Source: Amborella trichopoda (taxonomy: Eukaryota; Streptophyta; Magnoliopsida; Amborellales; Amborellaceae). From it: DNA of 64,000 bases. Under the pieces are notes generated by a model. That model made no database searches. It had not been told where the DNA came from and worked only from the letters and a program-made list of their open reading frames with translations. The stretch lies in NCBI RefSeq assembly GCF_000471905.2, contig NW_006497023.1:137739-201738 (forward strand). Direction: 5' to 3'. The position numbers were made by a program, and so were the translations under genes. Positions 22,354 through 33,020 of this stretch are shown one piece after another; within the stretch, counting starts at the first letter, position 1, and every line of letters starts with the position of its first letter.

Positions 22354-22818
22354 CACACCAGGCAAGCACCCACACCCAAGCAGCATTACTTGGAACAGAA
22401 GTCGAGTCAGTGCCAGCCATGGTCCCCGACTAGAGTGCTATTTGGACGATGGCGAACGCCGCAAAGGAGGCCTGCACAGAAAGCACGAAGGGTGCTAGTT
22501 TTTACTTAGGGTAAAAGCCCTAGGTAAAAATGAAGAACAATCGCCCCTCCTTTTATAAAGCCTAGCAGCCAGAAGGGCCAGTCAATGGGCTACTCATCCT
22601 CCAATCACGAGGGAACCGGCAGCACGCGAAGCAAGGCGTTGAAGGCAAGATAGTGAAACACCATCGGCAGGGGAACCGAAGTGTCACATGAGCGAAATCC
22701 CATGCGCCCTGTAGTACCGATGTACCAACAGCACACAAAGCACATGCGAAAGATTACGCTCAATCCAGAGGAAGCACTAAGGACACATAATCGAACCGTC
22801 GTATGTTGTCAACACAGC
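22354..22818 (-). other. Unassigned spacer between two convergent LTR ends
   Basis: This 465-bp segment is bounded by the 3' ends of LTR F (plus) and LTR E (minus). On the minus strand it has TTTATAAAAGG (22551-22560), a strong hairpin (22529-22500) and an ATG in good context (CCATGGCTGG, 22420) opening a frame MAGTDSTSVPSNAAWVW that runs into LTR F. It looks like a promoter with a leader and a start codon. It could be the original target DNA, a piece of another LTR (it begins TGTTGACAAC on the minus strand), or a captured fragment. No known domain is recognised. Confidence 0.4.
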
Positions 22819-23789
22819 TGGTTAGATGCCTCGATCTTACCCTCAGATCGAAGTGACGTACTGACATGGCTCCAAGTTCGCGATGGACCCAAGACCTGAG
22901 ACCACTCTCTAGTGAACCGCGTAAGGAGGACGCGGGCAGGAATACCAACCGGTGAAAGAGAAATTAAGTCGTGAGGCAGGACTTACCTCCCATGGATCCG
23001 TAACACACTCGAGCTAATTCACATGGGTGCCCTCTTAGATCACGTAGAATGCCCCCTCTGTCCTGTGGCCTGGTTTGGAATCATCTCCCTTGTGTTATTT
23101 CTTCCTACTTGTAAACACACACACACACACATTAGAATACATACAAGTGGGTCTGAGGACCCACCTTGTCATAAGATGAGTGCACACGTGCGTGTGTACT
23201 CAAAGAAAAATGGGAAATGACATGATTGAGTCCATGTTGATTCGACAGCCTTACGGTGTCTCTCTGATAAGGGACTCTTTATACATATGTTACAGTAAAG
23301 GGGAAGAGAAAAAGGGGTTAGATGAAGAAGAGACATTAGAAAGAAAAAAAAAGAAAGAGAAGTAGATAGAGAGAGAAAAAGAGAGACGAAGGCTGGTTTG
23401 TCTTTCACCTAGCGCTTCAGAGAAAGAAGAAAAAGAGAGATGAATGCTGATCTATTTTCCACCCTAGTCCTTCAGAGATTGAAGAACAAGAGAGATGAAG
23501 ACTGCTTTGTTTTTCACCTAGATCCTTCAGAGATAGAAGAAAACGAGAGACGAAGGCTGGTATATTTTTCACCCAGATCATTCAGAGATAAAATCCATTT
23601 TTATGAGGAAAGAAAAGAGGAACGAAGGGTTAGTATGTCTTTCAACAAGTCCTTCAGAATAGGCATGATCAAAGAGGAAATAAAGAGAGAGAACGCTGGT
23701 CTGTTTTTCACCCAGATCCTTTAAATAAAAGAAATAAGGTCATTAAGAGAAAATAGAGAAGGAGAAAATAGAGAGAAAAATGAAGGAAA

Positions 23790-24925
23790 AACATAGACGG
23801 TGGCATAATTCCCGTCTGTAGAGATAACACAGATGGTGGCTTGTTGTCATATGTGAAGAGAGAGAGAAGGTAAGTGAGAACAAATAGTAACTTACTATCA
23901 TCTATGAAGAGAGAGAAAGAAAGAACACGGACAATGGCTTGCTGCCATCTGTGAAGAAAGAGAGAAAGAAAGAACATTGACGACGGTTTGTTGCCGTTTA
24001 TGAAGAAAAAGAAAGAACACAGATGGCAGTTTGATGTCGTCTACGAAGAAGAAGGGGAGAGAGAGAACACAGATAGAGGCTTGACTGTTGTCTGTGAAAA
24101 GAGAGATGGAAGATAAGAGAACACAGACGACGGCTTAGCTGTCGTCTGCGAAAGGAGAGAGAGGGGAAAAAAGAAGAGAGTGAAAGGAGAAGAGGGCATA
24201 CAGACGGCGGCCAAACTGTCGTCTATGAAGAAAGAGAGAAAGTAGAGAGAGAATATAGGGATAGCAATGAGGCCCACCAAAAATGGTAAGCCCACGTCAC
24301 TACCCCTGTGAGAGGAGAGACAGAGAGAATACAAAGACCATGACGAAGCCCACCAAAAAGGGTAGGCGCACATCACTACCCTCAATGGAGAGGGAATTAT
24401 AGAGAGAAAGAATAAAAAGGAATGGAAAGAAGAAGAGACATGAAGGAAAGGAGAAGAGAAAGAAGGGAAAGAAGAAGAGAAAGAAAAGGAAAGAGGAGGA
24501 GAGAGAGAGAGAGGAAAGATGAGGAGAGTGAAAAGAAAGAAGATGAGAAAGAAAAAGAAAGAAGAAGAGGGAGAAAGAAGAGAGAGAAAGAAGAGAGAGG
24601 AAGAAGAGCGAGAGAAGAGAGAGAAAGAAGAGTCCATAAACGGTGGCTTGCTGCCGCTTGTTAAGAAAGAAAGCGGGAGAAAGGAAAGAGAGAGAAGAAA
24701 TCACAAACGATGGCTTGTTGCCATCTATGAAGAAAGAAGAGGGAGAAAGAAGAGAGAGAGAGAGAAGAGAGAAAGAAGAGACTACAAACGGCAGCTTGTT
24801 GTCATCTATGAAGAAAAGAAGTGGAAGAAAGGAATGAGAGAAAGAAGAGAGAGAAATAAGAGAGAGAAGGAAGAGAGAGAAAGAAGAAATCATAGACGGT
24901 AGCTTGCTACCGTTTGTGGAGAAAG
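23790..24925 (-). repeat. Array of about 11 hairpin units in a GA-rich tract (LTR E)
   Basis: Units of 55-110 bp consist of an inverted repeat (plus-strand consensus near CAGACGGYGGCTTGYTGCC plus GTCTG) separated by GAGAAAGAAGA-type spacer. Clear stems include GATGGC/GCCATC (24709-24725), ACGGTAG/CTACCGT (24896-24913) and CAGACGAC/GTCGTCTG (24124-24148). Stems differ in sequence yet remain paired. Long Ser/Phe or Arg/Glu/Lys-rich frames across the tract are composition artefacts. Confidence 0.8.
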
Positions 24926-25126
24926 AAGAGAGTGAAAAAAGAGGAAGAGAGAAAGAAGAGAGAAAGAAGAGAGAGAAAGAAGAGAAAGGAGAGAGAAAGT
25001 TACTTACAAGTACATATCCAAATTTTCTCTCTCCTCTCTCTCTCCAAACCGTGACCTAAAAGTCAAACAAAAGAGAATTTTTTATTGATCAAAAGAAGGG
25101 TCCTTTACACGTAGAGAGTACGTCCT

Positions 25127-25162
25127 TATATAGAAGTGGGGCCCAAACATGGGTGGATGATC
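25127..25162 (-). promoter_or_regulatory. LTR E core promoter
   Basis: The minus strand reads GATCATCCACCCATGTTTGG then CTTCTATATAAGGACG. It is nearly identical to LTR J. The hairpin array begins about 200 bp downstream. Confidence 0.6.
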
Positions 25163-26503
25163 AATTTCTAACCTAATTAATGGAAATTAACAATTAAATT
25201 AATTAAAAAAAATTATGAAAATAGGGGTAAAATGATGTTTTGTCCTGCACCAACAATCGGTGAAATTTCGAATCAGTCCCCATAATGGCCATGCAATCTT
25301 CACGATCTTCAGAGTTCCATTTGGGGTCCTTCTGGTCTTCATCCGGCCAAAAGATTATTCTTTTCTTGATCAGCTTGGGATGATGATCATTTTGATACCT
25401 TTTTCAAACCATAGATCGGACTCTCAGGTCATGATCATGACAAGACAAAAACATGGGAAAATGTACGATCTTAGATTTATGATTCATCCTGTTTCTCAGT
25501 GTTTTTCACCGGTTTCTTTGTTGTAGTGTGTCGAGCATGTTGCCATGATCGTTTTGTAAAAAGAACGACTTAATTTGGTGCCTGAATGACCGTTTTTCAA
25601 ATTGAGAACTTTAGTCAGAGTTTAGATTCTGCTGGCCGAAATTGAAGCATGTTCGGACTCATCGTGCATCGAATCCAACCATCCATCACATGCGAGGTTC
25701 AACTCAAATAAAGACTCTGACCTCATGCTCGTAATGGGTCTGGTTTGAGGTTGATCCGACGCACGAGCATCGTGATATGGCCGTTTGATTGAGGAGACAT
25801 GTTGCTGAAAATTTCCTGCTACTTTTGGAAGTTTTATGGCGAACTTCTCTCTTCGATTACTCTTGGCTCGGGCCTTGTTATCATACGTTTCATATATCAA
25901 ATCTACCGGGTCGACGAGACGGACATGCTCCCAAAATTTGAGCTCGATCAAACCCGAGATGATGAAGATATGGCCATGTGAAGTTTGCCCCCAAAATTGA
26001 GAACCACAGTTTCCATTAATGGAAATTGGTTAACCGAGGGTGCATCGTAATAGTGTACGACCTACCCATGATGGATAATATGGCCATAATTTTCTCCAGA
26101 AGCATCCAAATGCATCAAAAATTGGTACCTAGTGGTTTTCAAATGTTTGAATCCAATGGCGATGGTATGTAAACCATTTGATGTTCCGATAATGGTGTTG
26201 TAGTTCATAATCCATTTTCAGCATAATAGAGGCAGAATTTCCAAAATGTTTTGTCCTTTGCATTACCTTGAACTCGTCAGATTGTGTCGAAACTTGGCAG
26301 ATGTTCTTAAGGGAATCTTAGGCATGATCTTGAACCTTCTTGGGCTATTCTAAGAATGTCGAAAATTTCACTTCTGGATTAGGGCTTAATGACCTATGGT
26401 TTCCATAGTCTACAGACATTTTGGTACCTCCAGATCTAGGTTGCGAACTACTCTCTCTTAATTAGCACCAAGGATATAAGTGATGGAAATGACCTCAAAC
26501 AGC

Positions 26504-29013
26504 TTGCCCCATTGAATGTTGTGCTTCGAGAGAAGCGAGGAGTGCAACATTCAGAAACAAAATTGTTCCTTCGACTTTAGTTTTCTTCCTGGTCACCGAA
26601 TCACACGAGCATCAAAGGGATACTCATGCAAAGCTGCTTCTCGAAGGGATGACCAAGGCACTCAGATGGTTGGGGGCCATGGTTAAGGGCTTGTAGACCC
26701 AAACATGGAGACTTTAAGGGGGAGAAGAGACATTTGAGGGATGATTTTAGAGTCTACACCCTATTGGACGTATAAGACGCTTTTCGAATCTTCACCCTTG
26801 TCGGGAGTACAAGATACTTTTAAACTCTTCACCCTTGTCAAACATTTTGCGGCTTTGTTTGCTGCTACACCAAGTTTGCTTTGACAAGCAGGGTACCTCT
26901 ATCGGTCCTATCCTGCCGAGCCCAGTCGGGTGCTTTTTGTTGGCTATTCTGAATGTCTGGTCCAATTAGGGAGGGATTTTGACAAGGTGACCTTAAAAGG
27001 GCGCTACTCTGGTTGTTGTGGGCAAGTATTTACCTGATTTGACAGTTTTTTATCTGTGATGGATCTTAAGGGATGATTTTAATGTCTACACCACGTTAGA
27101 CGTATGGTGGGATAATTTTAAAGGCTACACCCTATTGGACGTACAAGATACATTTAAAGTATTCGCCCTTGTTAGACTTTTTGGTGGCTTTGTTTGCCGT
27201 TACATCAGGTTTGCTTCGACAAGCAAGTTACCTTTGTGGGCCCCATCCTGTTGAGCTCAGTCGGATGCTTTTTGTTGACTGTCTTGAATGTCTGGGTCTG
27301 GCTAGGGAGGGATTTTGGCTTGGCGGCCTTGAAAGGGAGGTGCTACCTTGGTTGTTATGGGCAGGTATTTACCTGATTTGACAGTTTCTTGCCTATGAAT
27401 GATCCTATTTTTGGGTCCCAATAACACGGTATTCCGCTACTGAGGAATTTTCTTGAAATGATGGCTTAAACCGCTTATGGAGGAGACCGTTGCGTCAACC
27501 TACTTATTGGTCCGATTGCCCTAATGGGTTTTCACTTGAACAAGGGGAAGCGATGTTGTAGAGACGGTTTTCACTGACCTCCTTTTTATTTGGCTCTTTT
27601 TCACGTGGCCTAACAGCCATGTCTTCCCTTTTTCCATTTTTTCTCATGGTGCCCTTTGCGGGTTTTCACCATGCCTTACTTTTATTTTATGAAACACTCT
27701 TAGTCATAGTTTCGTGACCATGCCCGTCCGTCATTTTTACTCATGTCGTTCCCCTTTTCGAGTTTACACCATATCAGTTCTTTCTGTTTTTATAGGGGCA
27801 TGTTTAAGGTCATGCCTATAGGACCTGGGCAAAGCAGTTTAACGTCATGTGGCTAGGACTGCACTATAGTTTAGGGTCATACAGCTGGATCATGATGGCA
27901 ATGGATGACAGTCTGTGGAGGCCATGGGCTGAGTATGGTGGTGGTTTGACTCACTTTGAGGTGATGGCACGAGACCATCTATGAATGATGGATTTTGTTT
28001 GGATGAAAGGTAGATAACGGTGACTACTAGCTGATAGTAAGTGTGGATGATGGAATGGTTCACTATGGTTTCGTGAGCATGGATCCGACTCACTAAGGAA
28101 TGTTGCGAGTTCTTGAAGGGTTATGGAGATGGACTTGCTAGAGAGGAAATGGAGATGGTGTGGACGTGTATGGAGGCGCATTTCAGGTCATGCCACCTGG
28201 ACCTGGGCTAAGCAGTTTAACGTCATGCGGTCAGGACGCGCACTATAGTTTAGGGTCATATAGCTGAACCGTTGTGTGAAGCAGTTTATTGTCATACGGC
28301 CAAGACGTGCACTATAGTTTAGGGTCATACAGCTGGACCGTTGTGCGAAGCAGCTTAACGTCATGCGGCCAGGACGTGTGCTGCAGTTTAGGGTCATGCA
28401 AGTGGACCATTGTAAAGTAGTTTAACGTCATGCGGTCAGGACGTATGCTGCAGTTTAGGGTCATGCAACTAGACCATTGTGCAAAGAAGTTTATCATCAT
28501 GCAGTCAGGACGTTTGCAACATTTTAGGGTAATGCAACTAGACCGTTATGTAAATTAGTTATCGTCATGCGGTTAGGACATGCACTATAGTTTAGGGTCA
28601 TACAGTTGGACCTTTTATGAGTCGCTATGCATGTTGGTCGCTAACGAGGGGTGGACTCATTAAGAGATGTGAAATAGATGAGCCTCCATGGGGAATGGGC
28701 CTGTGGATGGTGGTCTGTCTCACTGGGGATGAAATGGTTGAGACCATTTATTGGCAGTGGGTTCAGATGGTGAATGATGGCCTAGTGAGGGATGGTAGGC
28801 AGCAGCAAACTCACAGGGGATTATGGCGTGAATGTGATTCCCTGGGGACAAAAATTACGTCATGAGCATGACTCCAATGAGGATGGAAGGTGATGAGGGT
28901 TGACCCTTGATGATGCACACATGAACGGGCTGGCTAGGGGAGGCATGCGTGGAGGCGCATGCAAAAGGAGTGCGTGTAGAGGCAACAGAGTTGGTGGCAA
29001 CATGGGAACACGC
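26504..29013 (-). other. K3 3' noncoding region
   Basis: No gene. It contains a direct duplication of about 330 bp (26740-27060 and 27070-27400, sharing GCTTTGTTTGC, GTTACCTTTGTGGG and TACCTGATTTGACAG), then a segment homologous to K2 17640-18060, then the inverted GACCTTAAACT-type array (27800-28620). Similar text is found in K5 at 35390-36320 in the plus orientation. Confidence 0.65.
27800..28620 (-). repeat. GACCTTAAACT-type array in K3
   Basis: On the plus strand, units such as AGTTTAGGGTCATACAGCTG and CGTCATGCGGCCAGGACGTG recur about every 50-60 bp. They are the reverse complement of the K2 array at 16320-17290. At least eight paired units are visible. Confidence 0.8.
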
Positions 29014-31048
29014 TGTTGTACGTCATTTTTTACATACCTCCATTAGCCTATGTGAATAAGGAGAGAGCTGGTGACAGTCTGGTCTCGTAGGTTCATGAAA
29101 CACCCACAAGCCAGGATTGTGCCGAAAAATAAAGCCTCCAGCTTAGTGACCTGGGAGCGGTGCCCTTGAACCAAAGAAGGACGCTTCACTGTACCCTATG
29201 ATAGTGGCTGCAACAGGGCACCAAAGCATCGCCATTGTGTTCAGAATGTTGAAAAACCCCTGAGGACCAAATTTGGGTTCAATCTGACCCCTCTAGAAGG
29301 GTCTATGCTCATGCAACCTAGCAACTCATGGTTTTTACCATAGCACAATGCGGCTTCACCAAACCAGTCTCGGAAAAGGGGACTGCAAGAACGTTTTCCG
29401 ACAACAACTTCTCCAACCCACAACACCTTCCTCTGAAATCAAATAGAGCTCAAACATTGACATGTTCTAGATCATGCCAGCCCCACCAAATAGAGCTCAA
29501 ACATTGACATGTTCTAGATCATGCCAGCCTCACTCACTGTGGCGTGACCAGGAACCCCCATTGCTCTGAAGAGGAAAGCAGTCACAGAAACCAAGAAAAA
29601 AAAAAGGGGTTCAACAAGCTTCAGATTCGATGAAGCATGGCTCAAAATCCTGGCCATGGATTAACGTGAGGATGAGTTCAAAAGAACCACCTCGCACAGA
29701 GCTACATTCTGGTATAACTCTTGCATTCAATCCCTTGTTCAATGGATGAAAGTCCACAGGTCACCAAAGAAGCAAATCCAGTCGGTTGTCGAAATCCCTT
29801 TCTCTGGTAACCTTCCAAATTAGGCAAAGGCATAAATCTGCACCAAATCAGCAACAACTTGGTGTAAAACGACTGCAACGACCTCCTCTCTGACTTGCAA
29901 GCAGAGCCAAGAGCTAAAACAACGTAGCTCGACGATGCATTAGTAAACAAAGTTCGCAAAATTGGCTGGACTTTCACACTGGGGAAGAAAGCCACCACAG
30001 CGCGATTAAAGAGCATCAAAATGCTGGCAATCGAGAGAAGAACGAAGATATGTTTCTGAAAAAACTGACTTATTTCCGCAAGTTGCAAGACCAGCTTTCA
30101 AGTTCTTCCTATGGTGGAGAGACCTACTTGCAGGGACGGTCTCATCATTCGGGCAAAAGATCACAGCGACATTTTGGTCATTTGTGCCCAATTTTGGATT
30201 TGTTTTCAATTTTTTTAATTGTATTTAAGCTTGGCTTTTGAGCGTTCACCCCTATTTAGTGAATCCTCTATATAGCCAAGATTAACTCATTTGTAAAAAG
30301 CTCTAGAAAATTGCTCCAAAAATCCCCCTTTTGGAAGCTCCAATACCCTAAGGATTGGGAAGAATCAAGGCTAGTTTATTCTTGTTCTCTTATCCTACTT
30401 TGTGAGTCCTAGTCCATTTGGGGGAGAAGGGAGAGGGAGAGAGAAAAAACTTTGAGAAAGAGGGTACCCTGAGTGTGCGGTCTCGTGGACATCCCGGTCG
30501 CGCAAGTCATCCCACCTCTCTTAAGCTGAGTCATTCCTCCTCTCTCTCTCTCCCTATCTCTTCCTCCCACTTCCACGCATGTGACCCTGCTTGCATGGCA
30601 GTCTGTGCTCGTCCACAAGCTTGCAGACGTGTGCTAACCCATGAGCCTTCACCCTCAGCTTTTACCCATGCCTCCCCCCTTTTAGCAGCCAGCAAATCCC
30701 GTTAGAAAGGGCACCCATGGAGGAGGGACATCAGGATCCCATCCCAATAGCACAGAGAAGTGAACGAGAGAGATTGAGAACTTGAGGAGGGCTCTTGTCC
30801 AAACCGTGCTGATAAAATAGCCGTAAGAGCTTGTAATTGCTCTAAAAGGGCTATACGCTCGGGCAAGTCCCCGAACCCCCAAGCGGCGTAAGAGCGATTC
30901 ATGCTCCAGTCGCAAAAATCTCTCCCAACGTTTGCCTCCTATCTGCAAGCAGGAGGGCCCGTGCATCAAATGTGCACCGGACCTCCGCGGTTGTTCGAGA
31001 GAGGGTTTCCTCATCCCCGAGTGGAGGGGAACCAGGACCCCACCGACA
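29014..31048 (+). repeat. LTR A, 5' LTR of K4 (about 2.0 kb)
   Basis: It starts TGTTGTACGTC and ends ACCCCACCGACA just before the primer binding site. A GTTCACCCCTATTT box and CTCTATATAGCC TATA element lie at 30242-30276. A 47-bp direct duplication is at 29441-29534. The U5 end has GAGAGAGGGTTTCC, shared with LTR D (37170). It lacks the large hairpin array of the other LTRs, though a small GTCTG/CAGAC stem is possible near 30600-30626. Confidence 0.75.
29441..29534 (+). repeat. 47-bp direct duplication in LTR A
   Basis: AAATAGAGCTCAAACATTGA through ATCATGCCAGCC occurs twice back to back. LTR B has a single, altered version (around 31900-31970), so the duplication happened after the LTRs diverged or was lost from B. 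Confidence 0.85.
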
Positions 31049-31474
31049 GGACTTGGCGACTCCATTGGGAACACGTCACCTTATCGTTGGGTTCGAATCG
31101 TCTCCAAGTACCAACCTCTCTTTCTACTCTTTTTGCTTTTGCTATAGGATCCGATTGTCCCTCTTTCCTCCAAGTTAGGGAGTTTTACATCCCCATACCT
31201 GTAGCTACTCATGGAGAGGCTCGACCGTTTGGTCCTCCCTCCCGTGTGTGCCCTCTATGCAGTCATGCTAGCCCAACTATCCTGGCCTTGACTGGGAAAT
31301 TTTGTGGCACGGGCCCTCTGGCACCTTGCCTCACCTCTTCCGACGTTAAGGGGGAACCCCTAATGCTCACTGCACGGGCGACCCTACTACCACCCCCTCA
31401 CTAAAACACTATGTTGATGGCGGACACTTGGTTGGTACCAATAGAACCGCCATCGCCGCGAGTAGCCAAAAGGA
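31049..31474 (+). other. K4 residual internal region with primer binding site
   Basis: TGGCGACTCCATTGGGA at 31054-31070 is the primer binding site, 5 bp after the LTR A end. The remaining 400 bp has no conserved coding motif. A purine run AAAAGGA abuts LTR B at 31475 and could be a remnant polypurine tract. Confidence 0.65.
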
Positions 31475-33020
31475 TGTTGTACGTCATTTTTTACATACCT
31501 CCCTGAGCCCATGCGAATAAGGAGAGAGCCGGTGACAGTCTGGTCTCACGGGTTGATGAAACACCCACAGGCCAGGATTGTGTCGAAAAATAAAGCCTCT
31601 AACCTAGTGACTTGGGTGCGATGCCCTTGCACAAAAGAAGGACCCTCCACTGTAGCCCTATGATAGAGGCTACAATAGGGCGACCATCTCCATTGTGCTC
31701 AGAATGTCGAAAAACCCCCGAGGACCAAATGTGGGCTCAATTTAACCCCCCTAAAAGGGGTCTATGCTCATGTGGCCTCGCAACTCATGGGTTTTACCAT
31801 AGCATGAAGCGGCTTCATCGAACCAATCCCAAAAATGGGGACTACGACAACATTTCCTACAGCAACTTCTCCAACCCATGGCTCCTTCCCTTGAAATCAG
31901 TTAGAGCTCAAATGTTGACATGTTCTAGATCATGCAACCCCCCCTAGAAGGGTCTATGACATGTTCTAGATCACTCACTTTGGCGTGACCAGGAACCCCT
32001 ATTGTTCTGATGAGAAAAGCAACCAGAGAAACCAAGAAAAAAATAAAGGTTCATCAGGCTCCGAATTCGGTGAAGCATGGCTCAAAATCCAGGCCATGGA
32101 TTGACGCAAGGAAGAGTTCAAAAGAACCACCTCGCACAGAGCTACACTCTGATATGACATGCATTCAATCCCTTGTTCAATGGATGCAAGTCCTCAGGTC
32201 ACCAAAAAGGAAAATCCAGTCGGTTGTCGGAATCCCTTTCTCCGATAACCTTCCAAAATAGCCGAGGACGTAAATCTGCACCAAATCTGCCCCAACTTGG
32301 TGCAAAATGACTGCAACGACCTCCTCTCTGAATTGCAAGCAGATCCACGAGCTAAAACGACGTAGTTCGGAGATGCATTAGTAAACAAAGTTCACAAAAC
32401 TGGCTAGACTTTTACCCCGGGGAAGAAGGCCACCACAACACGATTGAAGGGCATCAAAATGCTCGCGATCAAAAGAAAGACGAAGATATGTTGCTTAAAA
32501 AGCCAAAAAGTTGCCGCAAGTTGTAGGACGAGCTTCCAAGGTCTTCCCATGGCGAAGCAGCCTGCATCTAGAGACGGTCTCGACATTTGGGCAAAAGATC
32601 TTTGGACATTTTGGTAATTTGTGCCGAATTTTGGACTTGTTTTCAATTTCTTTAACTGTAATTAAGCTTGTCTATTGAGCGTTCACCTTTGTTTGGTTAA
32701 TCCTCTATACAAGCAAACTTAGCTCATTCGTAAAAGGGTCTAGAAAATCACTCCGAAAGGTCCCCTTTTTAGAAGCTCCAATACCCCAAAGGCTGGGAGA
32801 ATCGAGGTTAGTTTGTTCTTGTTTTGTCTTATTCTTTGAGCCCCTAGTCCATTTGGGAGAGGAGAGAGGAAGAGAGAGAAAGCATTGAGAAGGAGGGTAC
32901 CCATGAGTGCGCGGTCTCGTGGACACCCCAGTCGCGCGGTTCATTCCATTTCTCCCAAATCGAGTCATTCCTTCTCTGTCCCTCTCTCTCTCCTCCTCCC
33001 ACTTCCACGCATGTGACCCC
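31475..33020 (+). repeat. LTR B, 3' LTR of K4, truncated
   Basis: Collinear with LTR A from its first base to the phrase CCACTTCCACGCATGTGACCC, where K5 begins (33021). TATA is degenerate (CTCTATACAAGC, about 32705). The missing end of about 450 bp is not found as a clean continuation right of K5. Confidence 0.75.

Larger units (their letters stand above)
22819..26503 (-). repeat. LTR E, 3' LTR of K3 (about 3.7 kb)
   Basis: The longest LTR in the window. On the minus strand it starts near GCTGTTTGAGGTCATTTCC, similar to LTR D. It carries the ATCCACCCATGTTT box (25162-25141) with TATATAAGG (25135-25127), then a 1.1-kb GA/CT tract filled with hairpin units (24925-23790), and ends with the U5 block and GAGGCATCTAACCA (22819). 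An (AC)n run lies at 23114-23133. Two copies of a GCCCACCAAAAA-type unit (24271, 24351) interrupt the hairpin series. Confidence 0.75.
22819..29013 (-). mobile_element. K3: Tat-type element, 3' LTR plus 3' noncoding region
   Basis: Read on the minus strand: 29013-26504 is the repeat-rich 3' internal region, with the same inverted units as in K2 and K5, followed by the 3' LTR E (26503-22819). All coding sequence is missing. The right edge is cut by K4, whose LTR A starts at 29014 in the opposite orientation, so K4 is younger than K3. Confidence 0.75.
29014..33020 (+). mobile_element. K4: collapsed LTR element (LTR A - 426 bp - LTR B)
   Basis: Two same-direction LTRs of one family start identically (TGTTGTACGTCATTTTTTAC at 29014 and 31475) and enclose only 426 bp with a primer binding site and no coding sequence. 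LTR B is interrupted at 33020 by K5. This is an internally deleted, non-autonomous derivative of a Tat-type element. The flanking 5 bp on the left is CACGC; the right flank is not available. Confidence 0.7.

Noticed and set aside
24041..24893. Two ~197-codon minus-strand frames rich in Ser/Phe/Leu
   Set aside because: They lie in the GA/CT hairpin tract of LTR E; composition excludes stops. No domain, and the plus strand is equally open with Arg/Glu/Lys.
31084..31098. GGGTTCGAATC resembling a tRNA T-arm / B box
   Set aside because: No acceptor, D-arm or anticodon arm around it; probably chance near the primer binding site.
30682..31404. Frames of 130 and 167 codons across the end of LTR A
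   Set aside because: They span the LTR end and primer binding site; not shared with LTR B or D.
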